Shown: positions 18,270 to 27,359 of the stretch, piece by piece
Numbering within the stretch: the first letter of the stretch is position 1
How the letters are laid out: each line of letters starts with the position of its first letter
From: Thiohalomonas sp041685045
GTDB lineage: Bacteria; Pseudomonadota; Gammaproteobacteria; Thiohalomonadales; Thiohalomonadaceae
Direction: 5' to 3'
Assembly: GCA_041685045.1 (NCBI GenBank)
Contig: JAWLGP010000025.1
Location: 1 to 64,000 of the forward strand
DNA length: 64,000 nt
Notes under the pieces: model-generated
The model's input: the letters and a program-made list of their open reading frames with translations, nothing else
The model's database searches: none
Told to the model about the DNA's origin: nothing
Made by a program: the position numbers and the translations under genes

Positions 18270-19164
18270 CGTCCCGGTAGCCCAGGCTTGCCAGCGCCCG
18301 GTCATCGTCGGACCAGCCCTCCTTGACCTTGACCCACAACTGCAGGTGAACCGACTGGTCGAACAGGCGTGCCATGTCGAGCCTGGCCTGGCGCCCGATC
18401 TCCTTGAGCACATGGCCGCCCTTGCCGATCACAATGCCCTTCTGACTCTGCCGTTCGACCCAGATCAGGGCATGGATCTCCAGCCGCCCTTCCTCTTCGA
18501 CGAAACGCTCAATCTCGACAGTCAACGCATACGGCAGCTCCTTGCCGAGAATCCGCATCAGCTTTTCCCTTACCAGTTCCGCCGCCAGGAAGCGTTCTGT
18601 ACGGTCAGTGATCTGGTCGGGGGGGAAGAGGGGCGGTCCCGCCGGCAGCAGTGCCGCCACCTGCCGCTCCAGGGCGTCGATGTTCTTCCGCTTCAGCGCC
18701 GACAAGGGCACCACAGCGGCGAAGTTCATCCGCTCGGACAATTGCGCCATAAACGGCAACAACTGCTCCTTGTCCGCCACGCGGTCGATCTTGTTGACGA
18801 CGGCGAGCACCGGGGCCCGGGCCTGTTTCAGGTGCTTCAGAACGTGTTCGTCCTCGTCGGTCCAGCGTCCCGCTTCCACCACGAAGAGGATCAGATCGAC
18901 GTCGTCCAGGGAGGTGGCCGCCGCTCGATTCATATAGCGATTGACCGCCTTTTTGGCATTCAGGTGCAGGCCAGGAGTATCCACGTAGACCGCCTGCAAC
19001 GCTTCCGTCGTCTTGATGCCGAGGATACGGTGCCGCGTGGTCTGCGGTTTGTGGGAAGTGATACTGATCTTCTGGCCGAGGATATGATTCATCAGGGTCG
19101 ACTTGCCCACGTTCGGCCGGCCGACGATCGCGATGTAGCCGCTGCTGTACTCGTTTTCACTCAT
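18262..19164 (-). CDS. era: GTPase Era
   Basis: A 300-aa Era, an essential GTPase that binds the 3' end of 16S rRNA during 30S subunit maturation. G motifs: GRPNVGKST (16-24), a T in the switch (PQTTRHR), DTPGL near 62, and NKID near 124. The C-terminal KH domain includes RQSQKGIVIGKGGHVLKEIG, with the GxxG-type loop. It starts at ATG 19164, overlapping the rnc stop by 8 nt, and its 3' end overlaps recO, so it is part of a tightly coupled operon. Confidence 0.97.
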   Translation of the reverse strand: MSENEYSSGYIAIVGRPNVGKSTLMNHILGQKISITSHKPQTTRHRILGIKTTEALQAVYVDTPGLHLNAKKAVNRYMNRAAATSLDDVDLILFVVEAGRWTDEDEHVLKHLKQARAPVLAVVNKIDRVADKEQLLPFMAQLSERMNFAAVVPLSALKRKNIDALERQVAALLPAGPPLFPPDQITDRTERFLAAELVREKLMRILGKELPYALTVEIERFVEEEGRLEIHALIWVERQSQKGIVIGKGGHVLKEIGRQARLDMARLFDQSVHLQLWVKVKEGWSDDDRALASLGYRDDG

Positions 19165-19834
19165 ATCCCAAGCACCTCAATGCCGCCTCGGCAGCAGTCT
19201 GCTCTGCCTTGCGGCGGCTGGAACCGGTCCCGGGGACCGGCTCTTTCAGCCCGGGCACCAGACAGGTCACGACAAAGGTCTGCGCATGGGGATCGCCCTC
19301 GACGGAAACCACGTCGTAGACCGGAAGCGCCAGATGGCGCGATTGCAGATATTCCTGCAAACGCGTCTTCGGATCCTTTAAGACAACAGCGGGAGAGACG
19401 CCGTTCAGCGATCTATCGAAAAGCCTCAGCACCAGTACCTTCGCTGCATCGATTTCGGCATCGAGGTAGACCGCCCCGATCACCGCCTCCAGGGCATCGG
19501 CGAGGATCGAGTCGCGGCGCCGGCCGCCGCTTTTCAATTCGCCGCCGCCGAGACGCAGATGTTCACCAAGGGAGAGCCCACGGGCCAGTTGCGCCAGGGT
19601 CTCCCCGCGGACCAGCGCCGCGCGCAGGCGGCTCAAACTGCCCTCGTCCGCTTCTGGAAACCGCCGGTAGAGTTCGGCGGAAATCACGAATGAGAGGATG
19701 GCATCGCCCAGGAATTCCAGCCGTTCGTTGTTGAGACTGGCGGCGCTACGGTGGGTCAGTGCCGCCTCCAGCAGCGCAGAATCACCAAACTCATGTCCGA
19801 GGTCACGGCTGAGTCGCTCGAGGTCTCCGGTCAA
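19157..19834 (-). CDS. rnc: Ribonuclease III
   Basis: A 225-aa RNase III that processes rRNA precursors and double-stranded RNA. The RNase III signature NNERLEFLGDAILSFVISAELY lies near 35-56, and catalytic acidic residues follow in DALEAVIGAVYLDAEID near 112. The C-terminal dsRNA-binding domain runs from about 153 to the end (KTRLQEYLQ ... SRRKAEQTAAEAALRCL). The start is TTG 19834, overlapping the preceding stop (TTGA). A non-ATG start in a coupled gene fits the low-level expression known for rnc. Confidence 0.96.
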   Translation of the reverse strand: MTGDLERLSRDLGHEFGDSALLEAALTHRSAASLNNERLEFLGDAILSFVISAELYRRFPEADEGSLSRLRAALVRGETLAQLARGLSLGEHLRLGGGELKSGGRRRDSILADALEAVIGAVYLDAEIDAAKVLVLRLFDRSLNGVSPAVVLKDPKTRLQEYLQSRHLALPVYDVVSVEGDPHAQTFVVTCLVPGLKEPVPGTGSSRRKAEQTAAEAALRCLGYE

Positions 19835-20199
19835 GAGGCCGGTACCTCCGCTTTGTCATTGAATGACACTAGAATACTGATATTACGGGCGAACGGAACG
19901 CGCACTTCGTAGGCAACCGTCACCACGTATGCGTTGTTATCACGTACGATCTCGACGTTTTCGCGTGTTATGTTTTCCACGTTATTGACTTGAAGACGCT
20001 TAAACAAGGAGGTTCGAATTTCGTTTGGGGAACGGGCTTCGCGTTCTTCACCCAGCATCTTCAGCGACTGGGCTACCGACATGTGCTCCATGTAAACCGG
20101 GAAAAGCTTGAAAAGGATCGTCAGAAAGAAAGCCGCCACAGCAATGACGAAAAACCAGCCGACCATGCCAAACCCACGTTGACGACGTGCGACGTTCAT
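19831..20199 (-). CDS. DUF4845 family membrane protein
   Basis: A 122-aa protein with an N-terminal transmembrane segment (GMVGWFFVIAVAAFFLTILFKLFPVYMEH) preceded by basic residues (NVARRQRGF), giving a pilin-like, periplasm-facing topology. It matches the DUF4845 proteins that usually sit between lepB and rnc in gammaproteobacteria. The soluble part (NVENITRENVEIVRDNNAYVVTVAYEVRVPFARNI) is mostly beta-strand. ATG 20199 has GGGGGAG upstream; the open frame to 20283 is not used. Function unknown; the conserved position next to the signal peptidase suggests an envelope role. Confidence 0.9.
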   Translation of the reverse strand: MNVARRQRGFGMVGWFFVIAVAAFFLTILFKLFPVYMEHMSVAQSLKMLGEEREARSPNEIRTSLFKRLQVNNVENITRENVEIVRDNNAYVVTVAYEVRVPFARNISILVSFNDKAEVPAS

Positions 20200-20233
20200 A
20201 AGCTTCTCCCCCAATGATAAAAACGAACCACAA

Positions 20234-21064
20234 CTATTCGATGGTCGACCCAATTCGGTCCCAAGCCACGACGCCGTCGGCATCCGAATCCCAGTTCATC
20301 CAGATGAAAAATGCCTTGCCGACCAGATTGTCGTCCGGCACGGTGCCCCAGAAACGGCTGTCACGGCTGTTGTCGCGGTTATCGCCCATGACAAAGTATT
20401 CTTTTTCCGGAACGGTGAACTCAAACGCCTGCTCGGGGCGACTCGGCATCACCAGAACCTGGTGGTTCAGCTCGCCGATCACCTCCTGGCGCAGGCTGGA
20501 ACCGGTCATCACCGCCCCACCGCCACTGCCTTGGTAGATGCCGTTAGGTGTCTGTTCAGCGGCGACACCGTTAATGTAAAGGACTTTGTTGCGGTAGGCT
20601 ATATGGTCGCCGGGCACGCCGACCACCCGTTTGATGAAGTCGATGCTCGGGTTTTCCGGATAGCGGAACACGATGATGTCCCCGCGCTCGGGGTCCCCGA
20701 AGTCCACGATCTCGTTATTGCTGACCGGCAAGCGCAGCCCATAGGTGAACTTGTTCACCAGGATGAAATCACCCACCTCCAGCGTGGGCAACATCGAACC
20801 GGAAGGGATCCGGAACGGCTCGACCACGAACGAGCGGACCATCAGGACCAGCAGAATGATGGGAAAAAAGGAGCGCGAATACTCGACCAGCGCCGGTTCG
20901 CGGCCTGCTGCCTCCAGCGCGGATTCGTCTGCGGGCTGCGGCCCGGCCTCCAGCGCCTGCACCCGGGCACGACGGCGCGGGGCCAGCGCTAATGCGTCGA
21001 ACGCCCAGATGGCGCCGGTGATCGCCGTTGCCAGCACGAGTATTGTGGGAAAATCGATCATCAC
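20234..21064 (-). CDS. lepB: Signal peptidase I
   Basis: A 276-aa type I signal peptidase that removes signal peptides from exported proteins at the periplasmic face of the inner membrane. An N-terminal transmembrane helix (TILVLATAITGAIWAFDAL) is followed by a basic linker and a second helix (SFFPIILLVLMVRSFVVE). The catalytic serine is in RIPSGSMLPTL near 87, and the general-base lysine in DFIKRVVGVPGD near 140. A later conserved box is MGDNRDNSRDSRFWG. The ATG overlaps the lepA stop by 4 nt. Confidence 0.97.
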   Translation of the reverse strand: MMIDFPTILVLATAITGAIWAFDALALAPRRRARVQALEAGPQPADESALEAAGREPALVEYSRSFFPIILLVLMVRSFVVEPFRIPSGSMLPTLEVGDFILVNKFTYGLRLPVSNNEIVDFGDPERGDIIVFRYPENPSIDFIKRVVGVPGDHIAYRNKVLYINGVAAEQTPNGIYQGSGGGAVMTGSSLRQEVIGELNHQVLVMPSRPEQAFEFTVPEKEYFVMGDNRDNSRDSRFWGTVPDDNLVGKAFFIWMNWDSDADGVVAWDRIGSTIE

Positions 21065-22866
21065 TTGTCCTTGCCTACGTGCAGCACGGCGAAAAACGCC
21101 TCCTGCGGGATCTCCACCGAGCCAATCTGTTTCATCCGTTTCTTGCCCGCCTTTTGCTTCTCCAGCAGCTTACGCTTGCGGGTCACGTCCCCACCATAAC
21201 ATTTGGCCGTCACGTTTTTGCGCAACGCCTTGACATTGGTGCGGGCGATGATATGTGTGCCGATGGAGGCCTGAATGGCCACCTCGAACATCTGCCGCGG
21301 GATCAGTTCCTTCATCTTCTCCGCTAATTCCCGGCCCCGGATTTGTGCCTGTTCCCGATGTACGATCACCGCCAGGGCATCGACGCGATCGCCGTTGATC
21401 ATGATGTCCAGCTTGACCAAATCCGCCGGTTGGAAACGTCGGAAGTGGTAGTCCAGCGAGGCGAACCCGCGGCTGACCGACTTCAGTCGGTCGAAAAAGT
21501 CCAGGACCACCTCATTGAGCGGCAGCTCATAGGTCAGCGACACCTGCTTGCCCATGTACTGCATGTTCTTCTGAACACCGCGTTTTTCGATGCACAGCGT
21601 GATCACGTTGCCAACAAAATCCTGCGGGACCAGGATGTTGGCCTCGATGATCGGCTCACGGATCTCCTCGATCAGATTCGGTTCCGGCAGCTTGGCCGGG
21701 TTGTCCACCATCAGGGTCTCGCCCTTTTTGGTGATCACTTCATAGACAACGGTCGGCGCCGTCGTGATCAGTTCCAGGTCGTATTCGCGTTCCAGCCGCT
21801 CCTGGATGATCTCCATGTGGAGCATGCCCAGGAAACCGCAGCGGAAGCCAAAACCAAGCGCCTGGGACACTTCCGGCTCGTAGAACAGAGCCGCATCGTT
21901 GAGGCGGAGCTTGGCAAGGGCGTCGCGCAGGTCCTCGTAGGCATCGGCGCTGATGGGAAACAGTCCGGCGAACACTCGAGGCTTGACCTCCTGAAAGCCG
22001 GGCAGCCGTTTGCCCGCCGGCCGGTCCGTCAGGGTCAGGGTATCGCCAACCGGTGCGCCGTCGATCTCCTTGATGCCGGCGATGACGAAGCCCACCTCGC
22101 CGACCCCGAGCCGATCCGTGTCCTGCATTTTCGGGGTGAAGATCCCGACCCGGTCCACCTGATAGCTGCGGCCGGTGGACATGACCGTAAGCTTCTGTTT
22201 TTTCCTTAGTGCCCCTTGCACTACCCGTACCAACGAGACCACGCCGAGATAGTTGTCGAACCAGGAGTCGATGATCAGCGCCTGCAGGGGCGCCTCGGCA
22301 TCCCCCTGGGGTGCGGGCACACGGACAACCAGCTGCTCCAGCAGGTCTTCGATACCGATGCCGGTTTTGGCACTCACGAGCACGGCCTCGTGGGCCTCGA
22401 TGCCGATGATCTCCTCTATTTCGTCGATCACCCGCTCAGGCTCCGCAGCGGGCAAATCGATCTTGTTCAACACCGGCACCACCTCAAGCCCCTGCTCGAT
22501 GGCGGTGTAGCAATTGGCGACTGTCTGCGCCTCCACACCCTGAGAGGCATCCACAACCAGCAACGCTCCTTCACAGGCGGCCAGCGATCGGGAGACTTCA
22601 TAGGAGAAGTCGACGTGGCCGGGAGTGTCGATGAAGTTGAGCAGATAGCTCTCACCGTTTCGGGCTGCGTACTGCAGCGACACACTCTGCGCCTTGATGG
22701 TGATGCCGCGTTCGCGCTCCAGGTCCATGGAATCGAGCACCTGCTCCGCCATCTCCCGATCGGTGAGGCCGCCACAGACCTGGATGAAGCGATCGGCGAT
22801 GGTCGACTTGCCGTGGTCGATGTGCGCAATGATCGAAAAGTTGCGTATGTGCTTGAGGTCAGTCAC
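21061..22866 (-). CDS. lepA: Elongation factor 4 (LepA)
   Basis: A 601-aa ribosome-associated GTPase. G motifs are IAHIDHGKST near 14, DTPGHVDF near 80 and NKID near 134. EF4-specific features are the lack of domain IV and a basic C terminus with NVKALRKNVTAKCYGGDVTRKRKLLEKQ. It starts at GTG 22866 with little visible ribosome-binding site. LepA, LepB, RNase III and Era follow each other on the same strand, as in E. coli. Confidence 0.97.
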   Translation of the reverse strand: MTDLKHIRNFSIIAHIDHGKSTIADRFIQVCGGLTDREMAEQVLDSMDLERERGITIKAQSVSLQYAARNGESYLLNFIDTPGHVDFSYEVSRSLAACEGALLVVDASQGVEAQTVANCYTAIEQGLEVVPVLNKIDLPAAEPERVIDEIEEIIGIEAHEAVLVSAKTGIGIEDLLEQLVVRVPAPQGDAEAPLQALIIDSWFDNYLGVVSLVRVVQGALRKKQKLTVMSTGRSYQVDRVGIFTPKMQDTDRLGVGEVGFVIAGIKEIDGAPVGDTLTLTDRPAGKRLPGFQEVKPRVFAGLFPISADAYEDLRDALAKLRLNDAALFYEPEVSQALGFGFRCGFLGMLHMEIIQERLEREYDLELITTAPTVVYEVITKKGETLMVDNPAKLPEPNLIEEIREPIIEANILVPQDFVGNVITLCIEKRGVQKNMQYMGKQVSLTYELPLNEVVLDFFDRLKSVSRGFASLDYHFRRFQPADLVKLDIMINGDRVDALAVIVHREQAQIRGRELAEKMKELIPRQMFEVAIQASIGTHIIARTNVKALRKNVTAKCYGGDVTRKRKLLEKQKAGKKRMKQIGSVEIPQEAFFAVLHVGKDK

Positions 22867-22901
22867 GTGTCGCGATGGGGCCCGGAGGATAGAAACGACG
22901 A

Positions 22902-22921
22902 GGCGCCCGCCGTGGGGCGCC
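22902..22921. terminator. GC-rich hairpin between grx and lepA
   Basis: A perfect 7-bp stem, GGCGCCC (22902-22908) and GGGCGCC (22915-22921), with a 6-base loop, sits 36 nt upstream of lepA in the 113-nt gap, the largest inside this operon. On minus it is not followed by a T-run. It could attenuate, stabilise an upstream mRNA end or separate the stress genes from the translation genes. Being a terminator is only one possibility. Confidence 0.4.
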
Positions 22922-22979
22922 CCCGCAATAGTTCATCGCCGATGATGGTCACGGCAACGGGCCGGAATTCTACAGTAAA

Positions 22980-23219
22980 TCAATCGCCTGACAAATAGCG
23001 CTCTAGAGCGGCCCGGTCGAGGAAATAGTGACAGATCTCCCCCTCCTCGCCCACCAGTACCGGAACCTTGCCGCCATAGTGCGCAGTGAGTGCCGGGTCG
23101 GCGTCTACATCCACCGTTTGCAGTTGGAAGCCGGACTGCTCCTTCAACAGAACCAGTCCGGCCACCATTTCCTCGCAGAGTCCACATCCGTACCGGATGT
23201 AGGCTGTCAGTCGTCTCAC
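22980..23219 (-). CDS. Glutaredoxin family protein
   Basis: A 79-aa thioredoxin-fold protein of the glutaredoxin-like DUF836 type. The redox motif is YGCGLCEEM (CxxC) near residues 12-15, followed by DVDADPALTAHYGGKVPVLVGEEGE with the cis-proline (VPVL). It starts at GTG 23219, overlapping the mucD stop by 4 nt (GTGA). Small glutaredoxins of this type often sit between mucD and lepA in gammaproteobacteria. A thiol-disulfide role is inferred from the motif; the partner is unknown. Confidence 0.87.
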   Translation of the reverse strand: MRRLTAYIRYGCGLCEEMVAGLVLLKEQSGFQLQTVDVDADPALTAHYGGKVPVLVGEEGEICHYFLDRAALERYLSGD

Positions 23220-24646
23220 TCCGGAACCTTCAAGGCCAGGAACAGCGGTCCGCTCTCCCGCTGGACCAGCACCGGCACCGACTTGCCGGCCGGCAGCTGC
23301 TTGACCTGTTCGTTGAATGCACGGGCGCCGTCCACCGCCTCCCCATTCAGCCGCAAAATTATGTCGCCAGGACGCAATCCGGCGTCGCGGGCCGCACCCG
23401 GCACCACTTCGGTAACCAGCACTCCGCCCTTGGGCACACTGCGCTGCTCCCTTTGCGCCGGTTCGAGGTCGGCCACAGCCAGCCCCAGCCGGTCCGCCTT
23501 GGCCTGTTTGCCGGTCTGCGCCTGTTTCAGTTCATCTTCGCCCGGCAGCTCACCAATTGTGAGCTGAAGCTTGTGCTGCTTGCCCTCACGCAGCAGCGTG
23601 ATCGGGACCCGCTTGTCCACGGGGGTCGCACCGACCAGCGGCGGCAGGTCCGACGAGACGCCAATCCGTTCGCCGTTGAACGCCAGGATGATGTCTCCGA
23701 CCTGAATTCCCGCCTTTTCTGCAGGGGAACCCTCCAGCACCTTGGACACCAGTGCCCCCGCGGGCGTCTTCATGTCGAAAGAATCCGCCAGGTCCCGGGT
23801 GACGTCCTGGATCAGGACACCCAACCAACCGCGGGTAACAAAGCCACGCTCTTTCAGCTGACTGGCCACATCCATCGCCACGTCGATGGGAATGGCGAAG
23901 GAGAGCCCCATGAAACCGCCGGTCCGGCTATAGATCTGCGAGTTGACGCCGATCACCTCGCCATCCAGATTGAACAGCGGCCCCCCCGAGTTGCCGGGAT
24001 TGATCGCCACATCGGTTTGGATGAAGGGTACGTAGCTCTCGCTTGGCAGGCTACGGCCCAGGGCACTGACGACACCCACCGAAACGGAGTGGTCGAAACC
24101 GAATGGCGAACCGATGGCCATCACCCACTCCCCAACCTCGAGGTTCCTGGACGAGCCGAGCTTCACCAGCGGCAGGTCCCCGGCCTCGACCTTCAAAAGG
24201 GCTACGTCGCTGCGAGGGTCCGCCCCGACCACTTCCGCAACCAACTCCCGCCGGTCACTCAGGCGGACCCGAATCTCTTCTGCGTCCTCCACCACGTGAT
24301 TGTTGGTGAGGATGTAGCCGGCACTGTCGATGATGAAGCCTGAGCCTAGCGAGCGGGACTCGAACTCCTCGTCAGGAATTCCCCCCTTGTCGCCGAAAAA
24401 GTGGCGGAACAGGTCGCCCCACGGCCCTTCCGGCAACTCCGGGATGTCAATGCCCGGCGGCAGCGTCGGGCGACTGCTCTTTTGTGTCGTACTGATGTTG
24501 ACCACCGCCGGGCCGTACTGCGCCGCCATCTTGGTGAAGTCGGGAAGACCACCGCGGGCCTGGGCCGGCAGCGAAATGGCCACCGATGCGAAGGCAGCCG
24601 CCAGGAAGGTCAGTTGTCGGATAAACAATGGATAGAAAAGGTTCAT
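23216..24646 (-). CDS. mucD: DegP/MucD-type periplasmic serine protease
   Basis: A 476-aa HtrA-family protease with a signal peptide (FLAAAFASVAISLPAQA). The catalytic triad is His in TNNHVVEDAEE near 116, Asp in DPRSDVALLKVE near 146 and Ser in NPGNSGGPLFN near 221. Two PDZ domains follow (starting about residues 270 and 380), with RGWLGVLIQDV and GVLVTEVVPGAARDAGLRPGD. It degrades or refolds damaged envelope proteins. Its position behind rpoE-rseA-rseB-rseC matches MucD of Pseudomonas, which is under sigma-E-type control. Confidence 0.95.
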   Translation of the reverse strand: MNLFYPLFIRQLTFLAAAFASVAISLPAQARGGLPDFTKMAAQYGPAVVNISTTQKSSRPTLPPGIDIPELPEGPWGDLFRHFFGDKGGIPDEEFESRSLGSGFIIDSAGYILTNNHVVEDAEEIRVRLSDRRELVAEVVGADPRSDVALLKVEAGDLPLVKLGSSRNLEVGEWVMAIGSPFGFDHSVSVGVVSALGRSLPSESYVPFIQTDVAINPGNSGGPLFNLDGEVIGVNSQIYSRTGGFMGLSFAIPIDVAMDVASQLKERGFVTRGWLGVLIQDVTRDLADSFDMKTPAGALVSKVLEGSPAEKAGIQVGDIILAFNGERIGVSSDLPPLVGATPVDKRVPITLLREGKQHKLQLTIGELPGEDELKQAQTGKQAKADRLGLAVADLEPAQREQRSVPKGGVLVTEVVPGAARDAGLRPGDIILRLNGEAVDGARAFNEQVKQLPAGKSVPVLVQRESGPLFLALKVPE

Positions 24647-25176
24647 TTCGTTACGTCTTTGTCTGAATTATTCTCATTGCCACCGCGGGTTGGCCGGAGG
24701 TGGTCCAACGGAAACGCCGCAACACCGCCACGGTGCTCAATCCGCAGGGCGACGGCCTGATAACGCGCCGCTCCGGCGGCCCGCTGACCGAAGCCCCGCA
24801 GCCATGCGAGACCAAACAGGAATCCGCCGATGGCCCCCAGCAGGGTCAGTGCCTCGCCTTCGGCAACCGGCCATTGCGGCGCAAGCGCTTCACCCAACAG
24901 GGCTCCGGCGAGCATGGCCAGCAGCGGCACGATGTAAACCGCCAGCGAGCCCCGGACCAGCGCATCTTCCGGAATGCCGATTACCACCGTGTCGCCCTCG
25001 CGAGCACCCAGTCCGTTGGCGACCTTTACCCGCTGTGAACGGGCGCCGATCACGCGCGCCAAGGCACCGGTTCCGCAGCCCTTGGCGGAACAGCTGCCGC
25101 AGCTCGACTGACGTTCGGTTTCAACCCAGACACTCCCCCCGTCCAGGCCGACGACTTTCCCCAGAGCCTCAATCAT
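24643..25176 (-). CDS. rseC: RseC/MucC family regulator
   Basis: A 177-aa integral inner-membrane protein. The N-terminal part carries a cysteine cluster typical of RseC (SSCGSCSAKGCGTGAL near 24-39), then two transmembrane helices (AVYIVPLLAMLAGALLGEAL and ALTLLGAIGGFLFGLAWL). RseC/MucC proteins modulate sigma-E activity and in some bacteria the SoxR reducing system. Its start is 5 nt after the rseB stop and its end overlaps mucD by 4 nt. The C terminus is longer and more polar than in E. coli. Confidence 0.92.
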   Translation of the reverse strand: MIEALGKVVGLDGGSVWVETERQSSCGSCSAKGCGTGALARVIGARSQRVKVANGLGAREGDTVVIGIPEDALVRGSLAVYIVPLLAMLAGALLGEALAPQWPVAEGEALTLLGAIGGFLFGLAWLRGFGQRAAGAARYQAVALRIEHRGGVAAFPLDHLRPTRGGNENNSDKDVTK

Positions 25177-25181
25177 AACCT

Positions 25182-26165
25182 TCAGTCGTTGTCGCTATTT
25201 TCGTTATCGATCGGTTCGACGCGCGCCGCGACCTGCTGGAGCGTCTCGGCCGGGACTTCGCCAATAACCGTGACCCGGTAGGGGCCGGCCCGGCTGATTT
25301 CGGCGTTCATGGCGCCGCGCCGCGAACTCCCCACGTAGTTATCCCCGTCAGCGGCCGGTTCGATGAAAACCGACAGCGAAGCAAGCCCGTCCGAAAACAT
25401 CATGTGTTCCACTTCGCCCGTTGCCTGACGGCTATGCAGGTGCAGCGTTTTGTCAAATCCGGGCGGCAGTTCAGCAACCCGCCAGCGCCCGTCGTTCACC
25501 GATGCCGATTCGCCGACCGGTATCCTTTGCCATTCCAAACGCTCGCCATGATGCTGGGGCTCCAGCAGCTCGGCGGGAAGGCGGTCGACGATTTCCAGGT
25601 CGGTAAACAGCAGCTCTTCGATGGCGCGGCCCGAACTGTCCAGCAGCTCTGCGTGCAGCAAAAGGCCGCTATTCTCGTCAATCCAGTAGTTGCGCCCGTA
25701 CCGCAGCCGGTCACTGGGACGGATTTCGATCTTCCTTGCGGTACGCGCCGCGACCCGCTCGGTGCCGCCGAGCGAAATGTCGTAATACTGCTCCAAGGTG
25801 GGGATATCGCTCGGCAATGTCAACGGTAGCGCGCGATTGGGCGCCGACTTGCGAATGATGGCCCGTTCCCGCTCGGGCATGATACAGGCCACCCGGTCCC
25901 CGTCCCTGACCACCTCACGATGCGGTCCGGTCAGCGATACCAGCCGCTCCCGTTCACCTTCAGGCAGCGCGCTGTGCAGGATCCGAAGGCTCTGCATGCG
26001 GCCGTCGGAGCGATAGACGAACGTGCCGTCGTAATCGAGCAGATGCGAGGCATCCGCCATCCAAGCCAGCCAAACCAGCGGGTCGTCCGTGTCCGGGCCT
26101 GCGACCGAGAGCAACGGTAGCGCCAAGGCGAATATTGCGGCCAGCCTCATGGAGATCCGGTCCAT
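25182..26165 (-). CDS. rseB: Sigma-E regulatory protein RseB/MucB
   Basis: A 327-aa periplasmic protein with a signal peptide (MRLAAIFALALPLLSVAG). It has the MucB/RseB layout: an N-terminal LolA-like lipid-binding domain (HLLDYDGTFVYRSDGRMQSLRILH) and a smaller C-terminal domain (GQVEHMMFSDGLASLSVFIEP type, near 245-265). RseB binds RseA and senses lipopolysaccharide intermediates, protecting the anti-sigma factor from cleavage. The position between rseA and rseC is canonical. Confidence 0.95.
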   Translation of the reverse strand: MDRISMRLAAIFALALPLLSVAGPDTDDPLVWLAWMADASHLLDYDGTFVYRSDGRMQSLRILHSALPEGERERLVSLTGPHREVVRDGDRVACIMPERERAIIRKSAPNRALPLTLPSDIPTLEQYYDISLGGTERVAARTARKIEIRPSDRLRYGRNYWIDENSGLLLHAELLDSSGRAIEELLFTDLEIVDRLPAELLEPQHHGERLEWQRIPVGESASVNDGRWRVAELPPGFDKTLHLHSRQATGEVEHMMFSDGLASLSVFIEPAADGDNYVGSSRRGAMNAEISRAGPYRVTVIGEVPAETLQQVAARVEPIDNENSDND

Positions 26166-26171
26166 GCCCGG

Positions 26172-26669
26172 CTACCTTTCGCCCACCATCCGGACGTAGG
26201 GCAGCACGCCCTGCATCCCGGAAGTCCGCGCATATTCGTTGTGATTGACCAAATAGACATCCAGGGGAGGGGGCGATGTCGGCACCTGCGGGCTTGCCGC
26301 AACCCGGGTCTGACCGGGTTCTTTGTCGGCACTGGCGAAATGCTGATAGCCCAGAATGGCCGCGGCGGTGACCGAAGCCGCGACCGCCACGCCGGCCGCC
26401 TGACGCCAGAAAACCGCCGGCAACCGCACGATGCGGATCGGCTTGAGACGCAGCGTCGGTTCGTCGCTGATTGCGCGCCGTACCCGTTCCGCCAGTTCCA
26501 GTGATGCCCCAGAAGGGCGATTGTTGTGAAGGACGTCCTGAATCAGGTGATACCGTTCCCAACTCCCGAGCGACTCCGGCTCGCACAGCCGGTCGAGCAC
26601 CGCCCTGACTTCACTGTCGTCCAACTCGTCGTCAACCAGTGCCGATATTGGTTCTCTTTCATTCAGCAT
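26172..26669 (-). CDS. rseA: Anti-sigma-E factor RseA/MucA
   Basis: A 165-aa single-pass inner-membrane anti-sigma factor. The N-terminal cytoplasmic part (ISALVDDELDDSEVRAVLDRL, residues 8-28) matches the RseA sigma-binding region. One transmembrane helix (FWRQAAGVAVAASVTAAAILGY) lies near 88-109, and a periplasmic tail follows. The tail ends in RMVGER, without the YQF-like end recognised by DegS in E. coli, so the release signal may differ. It lies 64 nt after rpoE and is expected to hold RpoE inactive until proteolysis. Confidence 0.93.
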   Translation of the reverse strand: MLNEREPISALVDDELDDSEVRAVLDRLCEPESLGSWERYHLIQDVLHNNRPSGASLELAERVRRAISDEPTLRLKPIRIVRLPAVFWRQAAGVAVAASVTAAAILGYQHFASADKEPGQTRVAASPQVPTSPPPLDVYLVNHNEYARTSGMQGVLPYVRMVGER

Positions 26670-26733
26670 TGTGACACCCCCAAACCGTTTTTTCGGGCGG
26701 CGCGCCCTTTCAAGCCATTATCGGCCGAACCGT

Positions 26734-27312
26734 TCACGACTCCAGCAAGGGTCGCACTTTCTTGTCAATTGCTTCACGTGCGCGGAAGATCCGCGAACGG
26801 ACGGTTCCGATGGGACAGGACATTGCCAGGGCGATCTCCTCGTAACTCAATCCTTCGAGTTCCCGAAGCGTAATCGCCGAACGCAGGTCTTCGGGAAGCC
26901 CGTCTATGGCTTCATAGATGGTCCGCTCCAGTTCGTCCCGAAGCGCCAGTCGTTCCGGTGATGCGCTCTCCTTAAGATTGGATTCGCCCTCGAATTGTTC
27001 CGCCTCTTCGGCATCGATGTCCGTGTCCGGCGGCCGCCGCCCCTGGGCCACCAGGTAGTTCTTGGCAGTGTTGATGGCGATCCGGTACAGCCAGGTATAA
27101 AAGGCGCTCTCGCCGCGAAACTGCCCCAAAGCGCGATAAGCCTTGACGAACGTCTCCTGTGCCACGTCCAGCACTTCACTCTGATCGCGCACATAGCGGG
27201 AAATCAGTTTGACGATCTTGTGCTGATACTTGCGCACCAGCACGTCGAAAGCCTGTTTGTCCCCCTGCTGTACACGTTCGACGAGCTGTTGATCGACGCT
27301 CTTGCGGCCCAT
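26734..27312 (-). CDS. rpoE: RNA polymerase sigma-E factor
   Basis: A 192-aa ECF sigma factor for the envelope stress response (AlgU/RpoE group). Region 2 contains YQHKIVKLISRYVRDQSEVLDVAQETFVKAYRAL and FYTWLYRIAINTAKNYLV; region 4 contains LRELEGLSYEEIALAMSCPIGTVRSRIFRAREAID. The open frame continues far upstream through the divergent nadB, but homologues start at MGRKSVDQQLVERVQ, i.e. ATG 27312, preceded by AAGGGG. A strong match to its own promoter consensus lies 48-74 nt upstream, indicating autoregulation of this and the following genes. Confidence 0.97.
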   Translation of the reverse strand: MGRKSVDQQLVERVQQGDKQAFDVLVRKYQHKIVKLISRYVRDQSEVLDVAQETFVKAYRALGQFRGESAFYTWLYRIAINTAKNYLVAQGRRPPDTDIDAEEAEQFEGESNLKESASPERLALRDELERTIYEAIDGLPEDLRSAITLRELEGLSYEEIALAMSCPIGTVRSRIFRAREAIDKKVRPLLES

Positions 27313-27359
27313 GAGGGCAACCCCTTTTGCGTGCAATCCTGAGCGTTGCACGTAAGAAT